DNA of 64,000 bases from Circinella minor (GCA_016758965.1 JAEPRB010000009.1:310001-374000); one strand, 5' to 3'; positions 1 through 13,200 are shown, counted from the stretch's first letter. The notes: generated by a model not told the origin, from the sequence alone. Program-made: numbers and translations.

Positions 1-590
1 GATTCATTCAAGTATTTTGGGATAAGGTTGTGATGGCTATATTTATTGATTATACACGACGACGAGAGATAAATAATAATAATAATAATGTAAATAACGC
101 AAAAGGATGTTGGGCAAATCAAGTAAATCAGCTACACGTGTTGCTAGTTTTTCTTAATTGATCCAAATTTGGACTTCCTTCCCCACCCAAATACCACATA
201 TATTTTGTAGAAAAAAAAAAGAATGATTAATGACTTGATAAATGATGTCAATGAAGAAGAACAGTGGGGGAGTAGGGGGAAGGAGTTTCCTCTACTACTA
301 CGTATCATCATTATACTATATTTTAAATCACTTTAAAAGTATATATAAGGTTTTGATGTATTCATGCTTAATGATATATCAATAATATGTTTTATATAAA
401 AAAGAAAAAGAAATTTGTTTTGTTTGTTTCATCTAACTCTATACAATTATATAGCAGAAAGCTTATAATACTACGTTTCTGACTATTAAAGATAATTAAA
501 ATTCAGATTAAAAAAGAAGCAAAGAGAAACCTGCATTTAATAATCAAGTAAAATTCTATTTACACTTGCTTTTTTAAAATTATTTTCAAA
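1..590. other. intergenic, nothing recognised
   Basis: No open frame, RNA gene or repeat family is supported here. The first 33 bases could be the last codons of a gene entering from the left (a frame ending TGA at 31-33), but this is too short to judge. The rest is AT-rich with homopolymer runs and probably includes the promoter and 5' leader of the small gene starting at 591. Confidence 0.5.
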
Positions 591-841
591 ATGAACAGAG
601 GTCCTATTGTACTGTAAGTTTCAATTATATACTTTTAACTAAAATAAATATATCCTCTTTTTACTCATTGAACCCAAACCTTTTTTTTTTCTTTTTTGTT
701 AGTACCATTGATGAAGCAGAATATTTACTTGATCAATTACCCATGCCAGATCGTGAAGAAGATGCCACTGTGACTAAATTACGTGAAAAACTTCGTGCAC
801 TTTTAACAGAACTTAGAAAAGGGGCAGAAGGAACTCAATAA
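591..841 (+). CDS. small two-exon gene, 53-residue protein of unknown function
   Basis: Exons 591-613 and 703-841, joined across an intron with a GTAAGT donor and a TTAG acceptor after a long T run. The product starts MNRGPIVLTIDEAEYLL and ends in a charged helix-like tail (KLREKLRALLTELRKG). The middle segment LLDQLPMPDREEDATV is acidic. There is no signal peptide or membrane segment. I do not recognise the family. Support comes from correct splice signals, a phase-consistent join, and codon use like the neighbouring genes. An upstream exon is possible, because the ATG lies only 22 bases before the donor. It is transcribed towards PRP17, 570 bases away, on the same strand. Confidence 0.6.
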
Positions 842-1411
842 AAAAAATGGGTGTGTGTGTTTATGGTTCTTATTATATATATATAAAAAAAATGGTTATT
901 ATATGAAATCATCCATATATAATAATATAACCAAAGAAAGAGGATGGATTTATAAAGAAGAATAAAAAAAAGTTATTTGTATTATTGTTATAAATAATAA
1001 AATCAAAAACTTGTTATTGTCATTGTATGAATTCTATTATTTATACATAACGCGTTGGGTTTATAAGAGAGGTGGGATGTTGCAGTTTTCATGTAAAATA
1101 GATCATTTACAAAAATGAAAATTTTAAATACAGTTTTCTTTTTGAATTTAGAATGAACAACTTTAATCAAAGATGTATTTAATATAGAAACTAGTAATAA
1201 GTGAGGATTATTTGTAGAGAGAGAGAGAGAGAAACAAATGATCATATGAGCATATAGAATTTTTAAAAAGTGCTTATGCTTTAACTCTTGAGATTTTTTT
1301 TTTTTTAACGCGGAACTGGAGTTAAATATTATATTTTAAAGGTTTCCCCAACGCAAAAAAAAAAAAAAAAGTATAAAGATCCACTTCTCTCTCTCTAATT
1401 TCCTCCCCACC
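842..1411. other. intergenic between microprotein gene and PRP17
   Basis: AT-rich spacer with no supported gene. It contains a (GA)n run near 1218-1232 and long T and A runs near 1293-1308 and 1353-1370, just upstream of the PRP17 start, where a promoter would be expected. A CT-rich stretch at 1384-1397 precedes the ATG. Confidence 0.5.
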
Positions 1412-3705
1412 ATGGATCTCGTTAATAATTATTATGGTTCCAGTGATGAAGAAGAAAAAGACACTTCTAATATTCAAAACACAAATACAAAATCAAAAAG
1501 TTTAGTAACGATCAATGCTACACCTGATACAGGTTTTGATGTATGAACATTTTTTTTTTTTATTTTATTTCTTTAATACACGCAATATATGATTATATCA
1601 ACAATGAACTCTTAAAAAGAAAAAAAGAGAGAGATAACAACAAGAACAACCAAAACAACGATAATAATATATATACATTATTTACTTTTTTAACTTATTA
1701 TTAATAGGATCATTCCGATCGGATCTATACATCAGAAACAGCAACAGAATTAACTGTCAATGTACCCTACGATGATCTTATGCGACCCATGTTAGGACCC
1801 GAAAATCCATCAGGAAACAGTAAGAATCGCATTTCAACACAAAATGTTTTAACGGGTCACGTTGAACAACAAGCTATTTCAGAATCCGATTTTCGACAAC
1901 AATTACGAACATTTGAAACCTATGGTTATGCACGCGATCCATCGGTTGGTAATGCTAATCTTTCTGGCCAAACAGGTCAAGGTATTATGGGTACAGGTTA
2001 TGTTGGTAACTTGGCTGCTGCAGCTCATATGTCAGGTGCATCCATTTATGATGCAGTACCTAAGAATTTACGACCTAATAAAGATTTAAAGAAACGTCGT
2101 AATAAAAAGGGTGATTTAAGTGTTGTGGAAGGTGAAAATGCTTATAAAGGTCCATGGGCTGGTTATGAAGGAGAAGAAGAATTAAAACAAAAACGAGTTA
2201 CAGCACCACCTGAAGGAGAAGGTGAAGAAGGAGAAGATAAAAAACAAAAACAAGATGAAGATGTGGAAGATGAAGAGGAAATGGGTCAATCCTTGGCTGC
2301 TCCAGGTGCAGAAGCTGGAAAGAAAAAACGAAACCGAGGAATGGAATTTGGTACAGAACAAACAACATTTCATGGTCAATCAGAATATGATTATCTTGGA
2401 CGTACTTACATGGCAGTACCTCAAGATCTTGATGTCAATCTTTTGAGTGAATCAGGTTCACAAGAATGTTTTATACCAAAGAAATGTATTCATACATGGG
2501 ATGGTCATGCCAGAGGTGTCTCAGCTATTCGATTTTTACCACAATCTGCACATTTGTTATTAAGTGCTGGTATGGACAACAAAGTCAAGGTAATTATAAT
2601 AATATAAAGTTTTTTATTTATTGACTTTATTATGTGGGTGTGTATGTGTATAAGATCGATTATTATGATAGTATATAAATATATGAAAAAATTAACTCTT
2701 TTTTTTTTCCTTTTAGATCTGGGATGTATATCATGACCGAAGTCTACTTCGAACATATCTTGGACACACAAAAGCTATTCGAGATATTGCATTTAATAAT
2801 GATGGTAGTCGATTTTTGAGTGCAAGTTATGATCGTAATGTTAAGTTATGGGATACAGAAACAGGTTAGTTTGAATTTGTTTTATTATTTTTTTAAAAAA
2901 AACAAGTAACCAAGTAACACACTTCTTTTTCTATTTTTTTTCTAACAAATAAATTTATATTTTATAAATTAGGTCAATGTATTCGATCATTCACAACAGG
3001 AAAAGTTCCTTATTGTGTTACATTTAATCCAGATGAAGATAAACAAAATGTTTTCTTGACAGGTTGTTCAGATAAAAAGATTGTTCAATTCGATATAAAT
3101 TCAGGTGAAATTACACAAGAATATGATCAACATTTGGGTGCTGTTAATACCATTACATTTGTTGATGATAATCGACGATTCATTACTACATCTGATGATA
3201 AAACAATGCGAGCTTGGGAATTTGATATTCCTGTTGTTATCAAATATATTGCTGAACCTGATATGCATTCAATGCCAGCTGTCACTTTACATCCTAACAG
3301 TAAGTTTATTTTTATTTGCCACAAATTAAAAATTTATAAGATGGTTAAATCTAAACACAATTTTTTTTTTTTTTTAGATAAATGGATGGCATGTCAATCA
3401 TTGGATAATCAAATTGTTGTTTATGGTGCACGGGATCGATTCCGAATGAACCGAAAGAAACGATTCCAAGGTCATTTAGTTGCTGGTTATGCTTGTAAAC
3501 CAGGATTTTCACCGGATGGTCGATTTATTAGTAGTGGTGACTCGGATGGTAATGTTTGGACTTGGGATTGGAAGACATGTAGGATATTGAAAAAGTTCAA
3601 AGCACATGATAAGGTTGTCATGAATACCATATGGCATCCTCATGAAACATCAAAAATGGCAACTTGTTCTTGGGATGGTAAGTTTTTTTTAAGATGATAT
3701 GAATA

Positions 3706-3756
<51 letters not shown>

Positions 3757-3850
3757 TGTGTATATTTATATTTATTCTAACGATACATGAAACCAACTTT
3801 TTATTTTTTTTGTTGCTTGTTGTATAGGTTTGATTAAATATTGGGATTAG
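1412..3850 (+). CDS. PRP17: pre-mRNA-processing factor 17 (PRP17/CDC40), WD40 splicing factor
   Basis: Six exons: 1412-1540, 1708-2589, 2717-2864, 2973-3299, 3378-3677 and 3828-3850. All junctions are GT-AG and in phase, giving about 602 residues. PRP17 acts in the spliceosome at the second transesterification step in the nucleus (family knowledge). The N-terminal half has the family landmark [17 protein letters not shown] near residue 60 and an acidic Lys/Glu-rich stretch. The C-terminal half is a WD40 propeller beginning near [17 protein letters not shown] at about residue 300, with further repeats such as [16 protein letters not shown] and VWTWDW. It ends on LIKYWD, the expected close of the last blade. 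The start is the first ATG of an acidic leader (SSDEEEKD). The length is normal for the family. Confidence 0.93.
3709..3757. repeat. (AT)n/(GT)n microsatellite inside the last PRP17 intron
   Basis: A run of alternating AT followed by GT dinucleotides lies in the intron between exons 5 and 6 of PRP17. It lengthens that intron to 150 bases. It is a simple sequence repeat that is probably length-polymorphic. Confidence 0.9.
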
Positions 3851-4198
3851 AAGGAACCCCCCCCCAAAAAAAAAAGATTTTACGAAAAAAAAACAACAAC
3901 AACAATTTAGAATATTGAATGTTCAAAAACGTTAAAAAAAAGGGACAATAATGAATCATAATATTTTTTTTTCGACCTCTTGTGTATACAAAACTTTTTA
4001 TATAATTATTATTATGGATTTATATTTTGTTGAGTATTTTGAAATGTATTTATTGTTTGATTTTCAATATATCTTTTACAGGAAAAAAAAACAAGTGAAC
4101 ACGTGATTCTTTTTTTTTTCTTTGTATAATTTATATATTTTTTTATATCTGTTGAATCCATATAGGTGTATAAACAAAAAGTAATGAGAGAGATAAAG

Positions 4199-4252
<54 letters not shown>

Positions 4253-4298
4253 GCATGTTAATTTACAAGATGACAGGGAATGTAAGTGGGAGGAAGGT
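3851..4298. other. convergent 3' spacer between PRP17 and arrestin, with AT/AG microsatellite
   Basis: The two genes point at each other, so this 448-base stretch should hold both 3' untranslated ends. It has C, A and T homopolymers near 3858-3880 and a compound (AT)n(AG)n microsatellite at about 4203-4251. No further gene is seen. Confidence 0.6.
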
Positions 4299-5785
4299 TC
4301 ATCGTATGAAAGGGATATCGCGATGATGTGTTGATGAAATAATTGTCTCATAAGATGGTAATGATATATCATATAAAGGAGGAGGAATAACTGAAGGATT
4401 GCATAAATCAGATGGAGAAGCATCATTCATCATAGTGGTATTATAAGGCATGCAAAGCCAATCATCTAATTCATCCGTGGGAGTATTGATCGGCGTACTT
4501 GCAGCAGAAGAAAGATCGACTTGTGCTGTTATCATGCCAGGAACATAAGGTGCAGATCGTCTTGCATCTTCATAACTAGGTAATAAGTCACCTTCAGCAA
4601 GACGTAATGCTTCGGCCAATTCATCTTGGATTACTATCACTGGTAAGACTGTACGAAATTCAGATAATCGACCATTTTTTGTATTAACAAATACAATAGT
4701 GAATTGAAGCTTGTGGACAATATTTAAAAGTGAATTCACTGTATCACATTTTGCATACCGTGGTACAGGTATCCGGATGGTCTTGGAACAACGATGATGA
4801 TAATGATCCATTAAAGAAGGAAAATCTTCTTCTCTTGTAAACCGTAATATTCTTGTTTCATCAATCTTGTCATCTCGATTTAAATTGGATGTCATGATAT
4901 TATCAAATGTAGTGATTTCTTTGAACACAGAAGATATATGTCGAACTGACCATTCTCCTCCTCCTCCTTCTTCTTCATTATTATTGTCATGTGGCCATAA
5001 ATGTACTTTAACAGAAATTTGATCACCTCGTTTATAAATTTTTTTTCGACATTCAAGTTCATAAGTTACAATATTTTCATGATTACCAGACATACGTATC
5101 GATCTTGTATCACTATTGCTACTTATTGAATCACCATCGTCATGAACAAAACCACCCATTTGAAGACTACTATGGAGTGGTTGTCGATAAACCTTCACAA
5201 CTTCACGAGCAACTAGATTAGAAGCAAGCCCAGAACGTACAGCAACTGCCTTGAGTTTATAAATGATATGTCCATAAGAGCTATCTTCAATTGTTTCAGG
5301 AAGATTTCCAGGAAGTTGTAATTGAAATGGGTAAGAGTGAATTCCTGATTCAATAGTATCTGATCCTTTGGATAATTCTAATAATATCCATTCATGATCA
5401 ATAACTGTTCGTTTTTTCGTGGCTATAAATTTTTTTTTAGAAGAAGAATTGCCATATCAGTACCTACTATGTTGTATTACATGGAAATAAAAGGGAAGAA
5501 AATACTAGTTTTGAAAAGAGAAAAAAAAAATAATTCATATGACGATATTAAGATGACATATGACTCCCTCTGTCCAAAAAAAAAGATAAACTTACTCTCA
5601 TGCCATTGTAGTTTCATTTGTCCAAATAATCGTAATTTAATAGACTTGATTCGTATCGGTGCGCGTAAATAAAGTAATACATGTCCTTGTAATAATCTAT
5701 CATTGGATTGTTCTGGTGTACCACCAAGAATAATGGATCGATTTTCCAATTGTATTTTGAATTGAAGTGTTGATAAAGTACTCAT
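4299..5785 (-). CDS. alpha-arrestin (ART/ARRDC-type) trafficking adaptor
   Basis: Two exons on the minus strand, 5785-5596 then 5422-4299, joined across a 173-base intron with a GTAAG donor. The product is about 437 residues. The N-terminal arrestin fold is suggested by IQLENRSIILGGTPEQ and LLQGHVLLYL near residues 10-40, followed by KSIKLRLFGQ. The arrestin C-half includes YELECRKKIYKRGDQISV. Near the C-terminus are the PPxY motif PPPLYD and two LPSYE motifs, which in this family bind the WW domains of Rsp5/Nedd4 ubiquitin ligases. By family knowledge it should direct endocytosis of plasma-membrane transporters, several of which lie in this window, though no pairing can be inferred. It is convergent with PRP17. 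Confidence 0.85.
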
Positions 5786-6812
5786 GTTTTTTTGTATATA
5801 TGTAAAAAAAGAAAAAAAGTCGAGAAAGATAAACTAAAAAAAAGTAGAAAAAAAAAAGTTTTCAGGGATGGAAAGAGGAGGGGGAGAGATGTGCTTGGAG
5901 TTGAGTGTGGATTATTTTAAAAAAAAATGCAGAAGCGCCCAATATTGTGAATAAATTTTATTGGTGCGATTCAATCCTGTTGTTGAGAACCCATTCAAAA
6001 AAAACTATTTGGCAGCTGTATAGTGTTACATCCCAAAAGAAAAGCATTCTATCCCAAAGATATCTAATTCGTGTTACCTTTTAGTATCATATTTTAAGCA
6101 ACAGATACCTTAAAAAAAACCTTCAAGAAATAGCACATTTAATGAAAATAATTTGTTATTGTTATTATTACTTTTGTTTTCAATTGACGATTGAATTTTT
6201 CCGCTTTGCTTATCATACGGAGCTACATCCCGATCATCCGGTGAAGGCGAAATACGGATGAGTAACGAATTTACCTTTAAGCTATTATCCGCCCCCCCCA
6301 TATTTTAAGACTTTCTCAGTTTTCCTTCATTGTTATAAGAGAAACATGAGAAGTAATCAAAGTACAACTATCTCACGGTCTCTATTTTACTAATAACTAA
6401 TTAGATTTTTTTTTTTGGTTTCCAAGATCTCAACAGTGAGAAATATTCTATTATAAAAATGTCGAAAAATAATCTCTGGGTTTTTTTATTTTTTATTTTT
6501 GGTTAAGTATAAAAGAAATTTATATTCATGCCGGAAAAAAGATTTACTGGAAAAAAATAAAATAAAAAATGTTTATTATTATTTGTATGTAACAAACAAT
6601 TAAAAGAGCAAAACATATTTTATATTTAGTAAAACCAGCCTCATCGAAACCCTGTTCAGTAGTTGTACAGTGTGTAACCCATTGGTTTGCTCGCGTGGCA
6701 TTCTACAGGATTTTTCCTAATGACTGGGCGGAAAGAGAAATAACCAAAAAAAAAAAAAAGCATAATTGATGCTATGCTGTATTTAAATATATATAATGAT
6801 AAATGATTGTCT
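5786..6812. other. intergenic, nothing recognised
   Basis: This stretch lies between the arrestin start and the stop codon of the unknown spliced gene at 6813-7760. Only short open frames occur. The right-hand part should contain the 3' end of that gene. I see no known repeat family. Confidence 0.5.
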
Positions 6813-7760
6813 TTATAAAGCCATCGTAAGTTGAATACAACATTGAGCAAGGACAAGATTGTTATAATCGGGGATGGATGATGAGGGGAAAATAGCTGAT
6901 GCTTCTAGGCGGTTATTAAGGTTGAAAGGGGAGAGGTACTTGTCCGATACTAGTTGTTGTGCTTCTTCGAACAACACTGCAAGAGCAGTGTTGCGGATTG
7001 GTGATGGTAATTCTGGTATGTCTTTTTTGCTCAGTTCACAGATAGCCAGCAGGCGTGCCTCCTAAAACCGGAAGGTATAAAGGAGGATGAGAGTTGGCCT
7101 GCTGGCTATTTGACTCTTCCTATAAAAAAAACCTGATATTAGATAATTTGCTAGTGCTTATTCTTATCATCATTCTAAAATCCATTATTACTACTTACAG
7201 TACCATCACCAATCGCGTAAGAATCAGTGTAGTCTGGGTTAACTACTTTTACCCGTTGTCTCTTTGGTGGCGGTTCGGGTATATTTTCAGTTTCACGCTT
7301 TTGCGTCTAATTTCATAGCAATGGTGAGTTATGATGGGCTTTTCCCAGTACATGTGAAAGGCACAAATGGCATTCATATTACTACTTACACGTTCTTCAT
7401 TACTCCCAATGTTCAAGGTCTATTTTATATTAATAATGTTATATAAATATTCTTTTTTTATCAACAATACGTATCTTTGCTGCACTTACCATGCCCCCAA
7501 CGTTCATTGTTCCTACGGTGGTGTTATTTGTCATGGCAGTACCACCACCACGACTGATGCTGGTACTGTTGTTGGTGTTGATGCCCTTACCATTGTCACT
7601 GGCAAGGGCCCTTGTAATTATTTTTCCTTATTTGAAAAACCACATTGAGAAAGTTAGGCCAGTTGTTTGATAATACTCGTATCGTATCAAAGAATCGAAT
7701 CCACTTACCGAGTATTGGGTTTTTATGTCTCCTAACTTTGCCTTTCTGTCTTCGGGGCAT
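6813..7760 (-). CDS. intact five-exon gene, 191-residue nuclear-type protein of unknown function
   Basis: Exons on minus: 7760-7709, 7626-7490, 7419-7390, 7306-7199 and 7061-6813. Every junction is GT-AG, all codon phases agree, and the total is 192 codons with no internal stop. The protein opens MPRRQKGKVRRHKNPIL (very basic). It then has an Asn/Thr/Gly-rich part (NNSTSISRGGGTAM), a nuclear-localisation-like PPPKRQRVKVV near residue 90, and an 82-residue last exon beginning EARLLAICELSKKDIPELPS that looks like a folded helical domain. I do not recognise the family. A truncated homologous copy lies on plus at about 58401-58653. This suggests a mobile or recently duplicated gene. An inverted repeat spans the last acceptor (7042-7109), and a second acceptor at 7120-7121 would give a different, shorter C-terminus. 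The start codon and the exon 2 acceptor are the least certain points. Confidence 0.6.
7042..7109. repeat. 13-base perfect inverted repeat around a splice acceptor
   Basis: ATAGCCAGCAGGC at 7042-7054 is exactly complementary to GCCTGCTGGCTAT at 7097-7109, with a 42-base loop. In the minus-strand transcript the loop contains the acceptor at 7062-7063 used by the long last exon, while the alternative acceptor at 7120-7121 lies just 5' of the stem. Inside the loop, CCTCC and GGAGG could extend pairing. A role in splice-site choice is an inference. Confidence 0.6.
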
Positions 7761-10251
7761 TCTTTCATATACATTAACATAATCACACAGTATTTTTTTT
7801 CAACGCCGAGAGCTTTGTTTTAGTATAATTAAGATGCGTTTGAGCCAGATAACACTCAAAAGTGGGTTCTTCATTTTTCTTTGAAGAATATGGATCGATC
7901 CATTATATAAAAATGGAAGGTGGTGGATGTGTGTGTCCTGCGCACGTGTGTTTGTATGTATATATGAATGTAGATATATATATATTTATGTGTGTGTGTG
8001 TGTATATGTTGCCACAAGTGTATAAGGTACGTGTTTTTATTTGTCGCGTTATTTTTTAAAACCAATCGTAGGTACTAGTAATGGGGATTGTGTGGTAGTT
8101 GTCCCAATATACTTATGTCCAAGCAGTTTATCTTTTTAAAAGTTGAAAATCCAACCCCAGAAGTTGAATGAAATCAAATGAAAAAAAAAAAGCTTTCTTT
8201 TCATAATGTACAAAGATTGAACACGTAATGAAGAAACTAAATAAATAAAAAAGTAACAGTACCAGTTATACTTATGTGCTTTTATATTAACATAGTATTT
8301 AATTTCATCACTGCGTGTTGCTGCGTGTTGCCCCCATTTGACTGTCTTTGGCGGAGCTTGTTTAAAATCTCATTTCACATAATGACCTGTGCAGGGCGGC
8401 ATGAAATAAAACGCTTAAAACTATTAACTGAAAAAAAAAATCATGTTAGTATAAGGTATTTTTTGTTATATAAAAACAAAACTGGAGGGGTTTTTTTTTT
8501 ACGGAGTTTGGTTCTTAATGTTCTAAACCCAAACCTTCCAACGATTTTCCCATTTAATTGATGATAAGAATTAAAAAATAAGAAACGGTTACGTATGACA
8601 TGAATATTTGTATCTACATAAGCAAAGATAAGATTTACCGACCGGTACTAGCTTAAACTATTGACGCATTATACCCCATTATCGGATTGTGTACATGTAC
8701 ATGGGCTCTCGATTATATCTTTATCCGCCCCCAAAAATCAGTAACCTATTATATTTTCTAGAAGAAAAAAAAACGGTACCCGTGCGCATTGTTATCTTGT
8801 GTATCACCACTATAGAATATTTATGCAAAATTAAAATCTAAAAAAAGTACATAAATTGTTACACAATATAAAAAGGAGGGCTGCTTCATATTTATTAACC
8901 AAAGGACGGAAAAATATTATATACATATATAGGTTAACCATGAAATTTACTTATTATCTTTACATTTGAGTAATGACTTGCTACCGCTGTGTAATAATGA
9001 GATTCGTTATTTATTTATTTTCGGCGTGAATGGTGGTTAGGATAAAAAAAATTAACAAACTGGTAATCGTTATCTCACCTCATCTCGATGTGTCGGAGAG
9101 AAGAAGCAAGGAAATGGCATGGAACAGAAACAAGGTATGTCGGATAAGAAGTGAACTTTAAAAATATGAAATAAATGCGAAATATTTCACTATGTTTGTT
9201 TAAGCAAAGTTTTTTGCATCTGATGATAAAAGTTGAGTTTAAGAGATAAGTTTACAGAAAAAGACCTCTTTCAATGCAATTAATGAGCGAACAACCGTAA
9301 AAGGTCTGTGTCATTAATCTCTAATGGAATAAAAAATAAAACTACTTTGTTCTAAAGTTTACAAATATATACGGAGCAGAATCTTTTAACAAATATCATA
9401 TAAAGTATGATATAGGAACAATGTACTATACAATTAGATGTGTTAATATATTTAAAAGCTCCTTTTAGTATATCGTATCAACATATAAGTGTGGAATAAG
9501 AATACTATACATTAACTATATTATGTTTCTTAAAGTTTTTTTTTTTTTTTTCAAAACCACCAACAAACTCTTATTTATGTTGATTTTTTAACACAATTGT
9601 CTCATAGGAAAACCTTATGGCACAAGATCAAAACATTCTATGTTATCTAAAAAAAAGCCATGGGCGAGAGCCTATGATGTTATTGTTGTCCATTCGTTTT
9701 TGTTCCTTTATTAAAAACCATTTGAATTTAACATAATTTATATAAGAAATACTGTTACTACGTGAAGTAAAACCAGTGATATTATTAATTATCAATAATT
9801 GACAAAATGAAACTAAAAAAAAAACAGAGATCAAATTCGGATTCCTATGGGCTTCTTTCATTATGTATTTTTATTATTACTGGGTTATATACGTACAATA
9901 GTCTAGAAACGAATTATTTGTATGTTACGTAGATACTGTAGAGTAATTCTTTTTCAAGAGATTATACTTAATATGTTTGAAACGGTAATATCTATTCAAA
10001 GATTAAATTCATCTATTCATAAAAAAGAGAATGAAGGAATGCAGAGTTTATAAGCAAAAAAAAGAAAAGTGGATGCAATTCATGGGCATATCATTCCTGA
10101 CGAAAAATTTTATAAACACAAAGTTCTTAGTACAAGCAACTCACTAAGGTAATGATACAAAAATAACTTCTTTTTGTGATATTAAAAATTTGTAGTAAAG
10201 AGAAATAAAAATCATTCATGACACAGTATAATCTTTCAATTCTCTTTCTGT
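7761..10251. other. 2.5 kb gene-poor stretch
   Basis: No gene could be assembled. Short coding-like snippets end at donor-like sites, for instance near 9070-9142 (plus), but no partner exons are visible. The stretch includes (TA) and (GT) simple repeats at about 7964-8005 and a poly-T run at 9537-9552. The right end should hold the 3' end of the chitin synthase gene. Confidence 0.4.
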
Positions 10252-13200
10252 TTATAATTGAAAACAGGATAACAAAACATATAATACACTTCCAAAGAAT
10301 CGAAAAGCCGCCATAATGGTAACTGCCCAAAGGATAAACCCAGTGTAAGCCATGGATACTTGACGTTGATATTCTTCAACTGATATCGTATCATCTTCGC
10401 TTGACACAAGTGCCTGTAATCCTCCACTTGTTACAATTGCAACTAAAATGGCATTACATCCGATCCATGCTAATACAAGTCTAGTACGGAATCCACGATA
10501 ATAATCATCTTGTTTCATATGGGGTGGACGACTCTACATATAAAATTAGTTCAATATGGATTATTGCGAATTTCATTCCATGGATATCGATACACATATT
10601 TTTATTTTCTGTTATATAGCTTACCTGAGTGATTGGTTCTTGATTTGTTTGCAAGTTTTGTAATGCTTCATTATAATGGCGATTGATCATTTCTTGTCCG
10701 TCTTCCAATTCTACTTCTACAGCTTCGATTCCCTTTTCTGTATCAGTTGCTTTATTTGCAACACCAAGGTCCATTGGTAACGCATTATCACCTTTGGTTC
10801 CCCAGCTATCAATTAATTTTTTTTTAGATCATTTGAAAAACATTCCAGAAAAAAAGATTTTCTTTTTTGCTTTTCGTTTTTCTTTTTTCATTTACCTGAC
10901 ATCATGGGTATTACAAAATGCATATACGTTTAAAATATTAACATAAGTTGGTAATAATAAAAGATATTGAATAAAGCTTGTGATCATATGCCAAGGATCC
11001 AAATATAATAGACTTGAAAGAATGTAAAGACCATAAGTTGATGCCATGGAAATAATAATATTTCGAAATTCAGGTCGATTCAGCAAGATACCAAAATTCA
11101 CCAAAAAATTGTTATCGTGATTCCATTCTTCCATCGCCATGCCTTTAACAATACTTTGATGCATCAACCATATACCTGCAAATATCGTGTAGCTCATAAT
11201 TACTGCATAGGCTAATACAGATACCACAAACATCCATTTTGATCTAAAATAATTTATATGATATGAAGCACAAGAAAAAATTAGGTTGGCTATCAATATA
11301 CCCTCTATTACTTCCATTATTATATTATGACTTTTTTCTTACCCTTGAGGTCGATTTCCCATTGAACATATAAAAGAAACAACGAATAAAAAGAAATATA
11401 AATACTGTGCTGTTTGAAAAATTCGATTTCCCCATCCATGTCCAAATGGATCCATATCTGGAGTTGATAATGATTTTGTGATAAAATGACATGTCAGATA
11501 AAAATTAGCCTATCATATAATAATAATAATAATAATAAAAGAAACATATTTGTTTAGCTTTGTAGAACCCATCTCTCTTTAATAGCACCTAATTTTTAAC
11601 TCACCATGCCTAACCAACTAAATAGTAAATTTGTAAAATTGAATCCAAATTGAATTGTTAATAAGATTTTTCTACAAACAGTATGCCGTGTACTCCACAC
11701 TTTGGAAAAATGCCAAGTTGAATAAATGGCTGCGAAAAAACTACCATTTAACCATCGCCGTCGCTGTGATAAGAATTCAGGTAATTGATCTGGACAATCG
11801 GTTTCACCAAATGCTGATTGAACATATTTTAGAACCCATTTTTCATGTTTCTTGGCTAATAACTCATAACATAAGATACGATCTTCTGCCAAGTACATAT
11901 TGGCTGTGAATATATCAGATGCTGCATCCACCCCATGTTCACCTAGGAAGTATTTTTGAAGTGGTCCTATTTTAATATATTTATTTGTCAGGAATAAGTA
12001 TTTATTTAATTAGGATTTTTTTTTTTTTCATTATTCAATTTTTCTTTTATCTTTTTTGAATACGAAAAATACAAACCATTGCCATGACAATCATTTTGTA
12101 ATGCAGTATATCGATAAGCAGAAAAGGCACCGGGTAAGACACTGATATAACCAAAGACAGATTCCAATGGTTTATCCAAAATATTCGACATTTTATATTC
12201 AAAGTTTTGAGCAGCAACGATTGGATTTAGTAAAGCAACACCACCTATCATAATATATTATTAAAGAAAAAGGATAATTTTAGTATTACTAGATTCTTAT
12301 GCATCGTTTATATATATATATATGGACTACCTTTTGTTTGTACACGGATTTCACCACATGCTCCTGCAATATTAGCATTGACATCGAATGTTTTCCAAAT
12401 ATGGTAAATAGAGGTATTACCAGGCCGTGTACCCACATCCAACAAGACACAAACATTAGGCTGTAAAACTCTTCCGAATGCATTAAAAAACCATCGATGG
12501 GAATTGATCTTTTTTGCATTTTGTTCTTTTAAACAAAACAAAATCTGTGCTGGAACAATTCCTTTTTCTGCTCCTTTAATTTTCATTTCTGGATCTACTG
12601 ATAATTGTGCAGTATACTAGATATATACATATAATTGAATTAATTAATAAAAAGAAAAAAAAGAAAGAGCATCTAGTACTGACAATTTTTCACATTATGT
12701 TTTCTTTATTACCTCGTAAAGATGTGCTTTTACAGGTTTCTCATTAACCATGTTTTTAGCAACTCCTTTTTGATAGACACCCATAGTTTCTAATATATCC
12801 AATACAGCTGGATCACATTTTTTACGACCATCTGCTACAATGCATACGACTACTTTTTTCCATCCTTCTGTATCCCACATATTGGATCGTGTTCTTGAAC
12901 ATAGATGTGCTATATTTTTCATCACACCATGCATGGTACGACAAAATAGTTCTCTATCTTCCTAACAAGTACAAAAGTTAATAAACGTCGTTACCGTTAT
13001 TTATTTATTTAGATTAAATTAACAAAAAAAAAGTATTAGCAATTCTTACATTATACATGGTCATAACAATAAATAATTCAGTTTGTCGTTTCATCAAACA
13101 AGGTCGTAATGTATATTGTGAATCCATAAAGTCATCAGGATCACACGTAACTGCCGAATATCGCATTTGGTTGAATTCTTGATCTTTACGTGCACTTGCT

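Noticed and set aside
7690..7710. tRNA-like B-box (GGATTCGATTC on minus)
   Set aside because: No A box, acceptor stem or anticodon arm around it; it lies at the start of an intron of the unknown spliced gene.
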